From contig CAIIXF020000011.1 of NCBI GenBank assembly GCA_903813345.2, positions 19,453,754 to 19,517,753 of the forward strand: 64,000 nucleotides of DNA, in the 5' to 3' direction. This DNA comes from Owenia fusiformis (lineage: Eukaryota > Annelida > Polychaeta > Sabellida > Oweniidae). Positions 57,757 to 64,000 of this stretch are shown piece by piece. Both the position numbers and the translations under genes were made by a program. Every line of letters starts with the position of its first letter. Position 1 is the stretch's first letter. A model generated the notes under the pieces. The model did no database searches, was not told the DNA's origin, and saw only the letters and a list, made by a program, of their open reading frames with translations.

Positions 57757-57869
57757 TTGTCTTGCATCGAATCTCATTTTACCCACCCCCTTCCCTATTT
57801 ATTTCCTTTCCTTGTGTTATGTTAGATTAAGAATGGGGTGGGGAAGAACAGTTTTTGATGAAAGACTAA
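57757..57869. mobile_element. TAGTCTTGCATCAA-type MITE (113 bp), 29 bp after exon 3
   Basis: 'gtcttgcatcgaatctc' and inverted 'tttttgatgaaagacta' ends enclose C-rich then G-rich text (acccacccccttcc / ggggtggggaag) that pairs into a hairpin. It sits just inside the intron after the exon 3 donor. Confidence 0.55.
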
Positions 57870-58949
57870 TATGTGTGATGTGTCCTGGAACTGAAGCAAA
57901 GTAGAAGGAGTAGCAGTGAGATTTTCCTTTAGGATATAAAATAATTTACCATTTTGCTTTTGCCACACCTGAATGAGAACAAGATTGTTGCTAAATCTGC
58001 ACGTCTTCCAAAGTCAGACATTTATAATAGGCCAAGATGGGATTGACGACGAATAAGAAAACTGTTCTTTAATCATACTGGCATATTAGATTTATTCGTC
58101 ATTATTTATCTGAGAATTATACTTGGGAGTGTTCTATCTGACTCAGCATGCTAATATAAAGCACATATTAGAATGCATTAGTGTTTTCCAATAGGACATT
58201 ATTCCACAGGAACAGTTCCTCATTATCATCCAAGCCTGTCATCTCATTTCCATGCAGACAGTCATAGCCTGGAACCCATGTGGGTGGTCATGTTTCAAAA
58301 TTCAAAATAAAGAAAAAATGGGTGAAATTAGAGAGGAAAGCAACACTTAGGTATGTAGACAACACTTCACATTATAAAGTTATGCAAGAAAATCTCATAA
58401 TTTATTCAAGTTTTTGAGAGAAATAGTGTGAAATAAGCATGAGCAGACGGACTTCAAGCACAGGAATCTATTCACAACAAAAAACATCACCTTGGGGATT
58501 ATCTCATATAATTAGTCCTAGAATAGTCTTAAATCACAAAAGACAATCTATGAAGAACACAAGAAAAACATAATGTTCAAGAAGCATACTAGGACATATG
58601 TTCTGTGTTACTGAAGCAAGCAAGTTGACCTGACAGCTAAGGACATTGCAGACAGTGAGTCACCTCCAGCAATAATAGATGTGGCGCTTTTATGTCTATA
58701 TTGGAGAATAATTTCATTATATATTACTTTTCCATTCTACAACTTGTATTCCTGACTTTAATGATTAGCCCATTATTTTTGTACTGGACTTTATTATGTC
58801 ACGACTCACCACCACAAGTGGTGACAAATTGTTTTTGTTTGTGCTTGCATACCTATTTTCTCATCATGGATAATTTTCAATTGTTTATTGATAATTTAAG
58901 ATGTCATCACATAAATATTGAATGAAATTCATTCAGGTCTACCTTTGTT
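57870..58949. other. Intron after MAP7-like exon 3, no gene seen
   Basis: AT-rich sequence with a short piece of the 'accaccacaagtggtgaca' repeat near 58810-58830. The frame 58692-58925 is hydrophobic, AT-driven and not called. Confidence 0.5.
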
Positions 58950-59935
58950 AATCATGGGTTTAATCTTGCATACTAAATGCCACTGTCTCCATGTTATTTA
59001 AAGGCTCTGTTGAAGCATAATCTTGCATACTGAATGCAACTGGCACCAGATTATATAAAGGCTCTGTTGAAGCATAATTTTGCATACTAAATGGCAATTG
59101 CTACTCTCACCAGATTATTTAAAGGGTCTGTTGAAGCATAGTTTTGCATACTAAATGGCAATTGGTACTCGCACCAGATCATATAAAGGCTCCGTTGAAG
59201 CATAATTTTGAATACTAAATGGCAATTGCTACTCTCACCAGATCATTTAAAGGCTCTGTTTAACATAATTTTGCATACCGAATGCTATTGATACCAGATC
59301 ATTTAAAGGCTCTGTTTAACATAATTTTGCATACTGAATGCTATTGATACCAGATCATTTAAAGGCTCTGTTTAACATAATTTTGCATACTGAATGCTAT
59401 TGATACCAGATCATTTAAAGGCTCTGTTTAACATAATTTTGCATACTGAATGCTATTGATACCAGATCATTTAAAGGCTCTGTTTAACATAATTTTGCAT
59501 ACTGAATGCTATTGATACCAGATCATTTAAAGGCTCTGTTTAACATAATTTTGCATACTGAATGCTATTGATACCAGATCATTTAAAGGCTCTGTTTAAC
59601 ATAATTTTGCATACTGAATGCTATTGATACCAGATCATTTAAAGGCTCTGTTTAACATAATTTTGCATACTGAATGCTATTGATACCAGATCATTTAAAG
59701 GCTCTGTTTAACATAATTTTGCATACTGAATGCTATTGATACCAGATCATTTAAAGGCTCTGTTTAACATAATTTTGCACACTGAATGCTATTGATACCA
59801 GATCATTTAAAGGCTCTGTTTAACATAATTTTGCATACTGAATGCTATTGATACCAGATCATTTAAAGGGTCTGTTAAAGCATAATATTGCATACTAAAT
59901 GCTACTGGCTTCAGATCATTTAAAGGCTCTGACAG
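58950..59935 (+). repeat. Minisatellite, 56-bp unit, about 16 copies
   Basis: The core (about 59242-59870) has about 11 near-identical 56-bp units running 'aaggctctgtttaacataat', 'tttgcatactgaatgctatt', 'gataccagatcattta'. The left flank has five older, longer units (about 62-74 bp) with 'gttgaagcataattttgcat' and 'ggcaattgctactctcacc', and one or two diverged units close the right end. The pattern of uniform centre and divergent edges is what unequal exchange produces. Confidence 0.93.
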
Positions 59936-61014
59936 TATTGATTGATTATTTCACTCTCACAATTAATAAAATAAATAAGGAAATACAATATATAAATTGT
60001 CAATTATTGCTGAATTATTGTTTTCTGTCTCTGATAATTAACAATCATTTCATAGATTTATTCATGGATAAATCGTGTTATCTCATTTATTTCAACAGAT
60101 TACTAAGGAAATTATCTCTATTATAGGAAATTATTCTGCACTCTGAAACATTATTATATGTAATTGTACTCAATCAAATCAGAACTTTTATAATTTATGC
60201 AAAGATAAGTAATATATAGTGAAGTGTGTAAAAACCCAACTGCATGTACATGTACTTGAGCTTCGATCAATGAAGTTGATCATAGGAAAAAGTACTTGAT
60301 AGCTCAATGATGACATATACTTATTACCTCTTATGACAAATATGAGAAGACTTTATGTTGAGATAGACTCTTGATACAGAAGTTTTCCATGAATCCAAAG
60401 CCCTCTGACTTCTATGAATCTATAGTTATGGATGCCGATGATAAGATCAGTAAACCATAAGATCTTATTAATCTCAAATGTATTTTACGTGGTCTTGCAC
60501 TATTTATCTTTGATTACTAGCTCCTAGGCAAAACTATAATACAGTAAAACCTGTATATCCAAACACCTCTCAAATCTGAACACTTTCACCATCCCAATTT
60601 GGTTTTCATCCATCAACTCACTATTAACAAAACTTGAAATGCGAACACTAGATAATCAGGACACTTTTGGCCAGTTGTGGCATTTGGATCAAACATGTTT
60701 CCCATATAGTGATTTTCCTACCATGTAATCTAATTGGATATAAACAAGATCAAAGACTTACTTCTCATTTAGAGGATGTACACATTTCAAGCTCTTGAAA
60801 AGGGTAGTAAAATGTATGTGACTCACCAATTTTTTTTTTATTTGAGGCGTAACATGTCTGATGTGGTTACATATTCTTGTAGAAATGCCTATAAGCTTCA
60901 CTCAGTCGAGTTATTAGCTTCTGATGTATCATTTACATAACCTGCTGAGAGAGAAAACAATTCTCCAGAATAAAACATATGACCTCATACCTTCTGTAAC
61001 ATTGAAAAGATATA

Positions 61015-61102
61015 CAGTAGAACCTATACAGTGGAACACTTCCCAAGTAGAACACTACCTTGAAATTCCAAAAGTTTTCATTTACATATTTCATTTTTAC
61101 TG
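61015..61102. mobile_element. Pogo/Tigger-like MITE, 88-bp copy
   Basis: CAGTAGAACCTATACAGTGG at the left, TTTTTACTG at the right, TA on both sides. Internal 'gtggaacacttcc..gtagaacact' text is shared with 3401-3541. Confidence 0.55.
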
Positions 61103-61159
61103 TATAGCTGACCGCTCCAGAATTTATTTATGAGTGATATAAAAGTTGTTCATTTTGTA

Positions 61160-61335
61160 GGTCAGTTTAAGTCACACACAAATGGTGACATATTGTTATC
61201 GTCAACAACTTTTTTGTGGATGATGTTTGATGGCTGATGTTCAGCAGTTGGTGTTTAATGTTCAGCATTGGGGGGGGGGGGTCAGTGTTTGTAACAAATT
61301 GCAGGTGGTATCACTTTGCATGTTAATACCTTGTT
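61160..61335 (+). repeat. Dispersed repeat, 'GGCAGGTGGTGACA' family
   Basis: 'acacaaatggtgacatattg' at the left and 'gtaacaaattgcaggtggta', 'cactttgcatgttaatacct' at the right, enclosing repeated 'gatgtttgatggctgatgtt' text and a G run. Confidence 0.55.
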
Positions 61336-61794
61336 TAAAATTGTTATTGTCTTCTGAAGAGACACATTTCAGCCTATCATTAGTCTTACATTTAGCCTCT
61401 GGGCCCCTTTCCTTGTGCTCTTCATTTCGCTTGTGCAGGATGTTTGAGAGGGGATTGGAGGGGGGGGGGGGGTGTGGGCATGAGTGCTTAGCAAGAATGA
61501 CTTGAAATTCAAGCATAAACACAACTTTATAAACCAAGAATCTCTGGACTATTATAGTAGGGATGTAGCCTTTGTTCTTGACGCAATATTGATTTTGGGG
61601 TGTATGTTTCACGAGACTGTATGTGTAAAAGTTGTCTTAAGCTATTGATTTCTTATCTGTACTATTGGAAAAAATGTTTAAGTCAATGAAGCTAACAAGA
61701 TCTTTTAGGTTAAAGCATTGAATCATATAAAGTTATAGTGAACCAATAGATTAGATTCATCATGTTCTTTTTGTTTAATATGACAAGTTCGTAG

Positions 61795-62023
61795 ATGATC
61801 TGGTCGTACTTGTTCTTATCACTCCTTGAAGTTCATACCCTGGGCTTAGTTTTTGGTACGATTGTAACTTACGATTCTGAGAAAACCATTGTCTACTTTT
61901 TGACAAACAATGACTTGCAACCAAATCATAAGTTACGACAGTTTCAGAAATGGACCCCTGAGCCCGAGAAGCTAGCAGGAATCTATGAAGCTCTTAAAGA
62001 TGCAAAATCAACTCTTGAAAAGG
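61795..62023 (+). CDS. Unassigned candidate exon (76 codons) with hydrophobic start
   Basis: From ATG 61795 the frame reads a hydrophobic leader (MIWSYLFLSLLEVHTLGLVF) and then a polar stretch with TYDSEKTIVYFL, then KWTPEPEKLAGIYEALKDAK, up to a GTATAT donor (phase 1). Composition after residue 22 looks like protein. It could be the first exon of a secreted or membrane protein, an internal exon of the MAP7-like gene (its phase-0 acceptor TAG at 61792-61794 would fit exon 3, but the hydrophobic reading does not suit that family), or a transposon piece. I do not recognise it. Confidence 0.3.
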
Positions 62024-62079
62024 GTATATATTTTCATCATACTGTTGGTATATATCTATTATTCTGTTAGTTGATTAAA

Positions 62080-62212
62080 TTGGTGTCATATTGTTATAGT
62101 CTCCAAATTTTTTGTAGATGGTTTTCGATAACTGGCATTCGGTTTTTGCCTCTGTAACAAATGGCAGGTGGTAACAATTTGTATGTTAATGCCTTGTTAC
62201 CCTCTGCAAGAG
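62080..62212 (+). repeat. Dispersed repeat, 'GGCAGGTGGTGACA' family
   Basis: 'tgtcatattgttatagtctc' at the left and 'gtaacaaatggcaggtggta', 'tgtatgttaatgccttgtta' at the right. Same arrangement as 195-345 and 61160-61335. Confidence 0.55.
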
Positions 62213-62724
62213 AGACTATCTGACTTAAACTCTCCATATTACTGATAAACATGGAGCTCAACCAACAAAGAACATGTCATCTTCTTATGTGTGCTCTCTG
62301 ATTGGTTTAATGCCAAATTGTACAATAACTGGTTTTATTCAGAGGATGGTACACTAGCCAAAGAGCTCAGGGTTGTGGAGTGTTTGATTCTGGATTCTGC
62401 TGCATCTAAAGATATCACTGTAAATTAGTTAATGTAAATAACATCAAAGGATCCAATCAGTCTGGACATTTAGCAATGTATTGACTTGAAAAACAAAACT
62501 GCTCAACTGATTAACTCTGAGAATGTGTATATGGTCTGTGAAAACAGTGACCACTGTGTGCAGTATGAGAGATGCTATTGCTGAGGCTAATCCAGTTTAG
62601 ATTTTTAGCAATGATAATATCTGCTCCTGTAGATGAAAAGTTCAGAATGGTCAAGTATTATTCTAGTCTTGTATAAATTCCCTGTTCTCCCTCCTCCATT
62701 AACCTAGGTGAGTTAGAGAATGGG

Positions 62725-62800
62725 TACCCTTTGCATTCGTCTAACTTAGCTTTTTAAAAGATGGCTTCGCCTCTGAATTCACTGCATCGACCAGAGCTTG
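62725..62800 (-). repeat. TACCCT-type MITE fragment, reverse orientation
   Basis: 'taccctttgcattcgtctaac' is the inverted right end of the family at 53396-53476. The other end is missing. It runs into 'gaccagagcttgtcattgcc', which also occurs near 425-446 beside the first mariner. Confidence 0.4.
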
Positions 62801-63249
62801 TCATTGCCAGAAGGACAATTTCTGCTAAACTATAGAATTGTCTTAACTATTCAGAGATAACTCTGGAAATAACTTCTGCACTCATGTTGGGGAGTGTGGA
62901 GACAGGGGTTTCATACAAAAGTAACATTTAAAAGGATTAAAGATGTGACTCTGATAACATAGAATTAGGATGGAGCCTTAAAGAGGCAATTGAGGGACAG
63001 GGGAAACTTGTGATGAACTGATAAAACTGATAATCGCGTAAATTGTGTGAAACATGTAATTAATTAAAAAGTATTTATTTATACTCTGTGGTTAATCTCC
63101 CAGGTAATACTAGCCATACAGAACCTCCAGATGTTTTGTACCTTGAGGAAAGTACGGTATAGATCCCTGTATAGATCCACACACCTTTTTGTACAATACA
63201 GTGGCACCTGCAAGATGTGAACACCATTACAAATGGCTATATACATATA

Positions 63250-63398
63250 CAGTAAAACCTGTATTCAGTGAACACCTGCTCAAAAATGTGTTCACTACAG
63301 GTAGGTGTTCACTACTTGTAGGTGGTTTTATACAGAAGTCAGTGGCGTGTATGCTGAGGTGTTCACTAGAGAGGTGCTTACTATGAGAGGTTTTACTG
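63250..63398. mobile_element. Pogo/Tigger-like MITE (149 bp), well preserved
   Basis: CAGTAAAACCTGTATTCAGTG and inverted CAGTAAAACCTCTCATAG ends with TA borders. 'tgttcactacaggtaggtg' lies inside. Among the cleanest copies in the window. Confidence 0.8.
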
Positions 63399-63476
63399 TA
63401 TATATATATATTAAACTTAATCAGTATGGATATGGTATGGGATTTACAGGAAGATAATTTCATAGATATATAGGGG

Positions 63477-63738
63477 TTATGCACTGGGAGGTTTTGGATA
63501 CAGGGAATATCCCTCGGGATATTCCATGTATCCAAACCGACCGTGCATAACTGGTGTATCTCATACTTTTTTAAACTTTTGAAAAATTCCCGGGAGCGGG
63601 ATGGATATATTATATCTGCCCGCATTTGGCCTGGACCGGGACATATACAATATATCCTGCCCGCTCCTCAGATATGATATATATTCCCGAGTGATATCTA
63701 CCCCAAACCCACTTAAGTATGAGATACACAGGTGTATC
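63477..63738. repeat. Double foldback structure
   Basis: First hairpin: 'ttatgcac..ggttttggatac..gggaatatccc' pairs with 'gggatattcc..gtatccaaacc..gtgcataa' (63477-63551). Second: 'gtgtatctcatac' at 63555 pairs with 'gtatgagatacac' at 63718, and inside it 'gagcgggatggatata' pairs with 'tatatcctgcccgctc'. No coding content; probably a foldback transposon or stacked MITEs. Confidence 0.6.
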
Positions 63739-64000
63739 ACAAATAAGTGGCTAAAAATCATTCAATATTTTTCTGAGGAGACTTCCTCACTTGCCTCATG
63801 CCTGGTAGAGTCCATGTATTTTATATTAGGTATCTAAAAAAGAAATCAAATTACACATGAAGTTTAAAATGTTAAAATGATCAGAAAGACCCATGCTCCT
63901 GGCCCCATGCTCTAAAGATTCAGCAAATAGTTATCTTCTATCTGGTTTTATTGCTTATGAGTGCCAATAAATAAAACTAAAGATTGTGTTAGAATTTCTT

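Larger units (their letters stand above)
59936..61794. other. Intronic or intergenic stretch with small repeats
   Basis: It contains a one-ended pogo-like copy from 60542 (CAGTAAAACCTGTATATCC, right end not found), a short full copy (61015-61102), the 'GGCAGGTGGTGACA' repeat (61160-61335) and two G runs (about 61268 and 61459). No gene seen. Confidence 0.5.

Noticed and set aside
58950-59935. CRISPR-like array
   Set aside because: Units are contiguous with no unique spacers, so it is a plain minisatellite in an animal genome.

Overview
The window looks like nuclear DNA of an animal, most probably a marine lophotrochozoan such as a mollusc. This is inferred from AT-rich sequence, small exons with GT-AG introns, very long introns, a CpG-containing TATA-less start region with NRF-1-like and YY1-like motifs, and a dense mix of mariner, pogo/Tigger-like, hAT and Gypsy elements. 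The species cannot be named from the sequence alone.

Three host genes can be supported. (1) At 2..106 (+) an open frame ends in a possible CaaX prenylation box; it may be the 3' end of a gene lying to the left. (2) At 4766..22792 (-) there is a complete 13-exon gene for a secreted glycoside hydrolase family 3 enzyme of the beta-xylosidase/beta-glucosidase type (741 aa). All 12 introns have GT-AG ends and all phases agree. (3) From 24056 (+) to beyond the right edge runs the 5' part of a MAP7/ensconsin-family microtubule-binding protein gene. Its certain exons are 35264..35617 and 57496..57728, and its probable first exon is 24056..24095. Four more candidate first exons in the introns carry the same splice phase. 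Genes 2 and 3 are head to head, with 1.26 kb between their start codons.

Mobile DNA makes up much of the rest. A 10.2-kb Gypsy-type LTR retrotransposon (7800..18037) sits antisense in intron 7 of the GH3 gene. It has 1530-bp LTRs that differ at only two positions I could see, an uninterrupted 1670-aa gag-pol frame and a TTAA duplication, so it is young and perhaps still active. Three mariner relics of about 1.07 kb lie at 465, 19372 and 32297. The first MAP7 introns hold a 6.0-kb hAT-ended composite (37000..42981) with a perfect 8-bp duplication. Its interior is a broken gene of an uncharacterised, repeat-associated family (38590..41735), itself interrupted by a foldback element that was in turn hit by another small transposon. 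Further right are a 959-bp tandem duplication with CCGT microsatellites (45162..47079), a run of about 138-bp repeats (to about 47550), a 56-bp minisatellite (58950..59935), and scattered copies of at least four small repeat families.

The long intergenic and intronic stretches otherwise show no convincing coding sequence. The most notable observations are the composite hAT element, the set of phase-compatible first exons of the MAP7-like gene, and the intact young Gypsy element inside a functional-looking gene.
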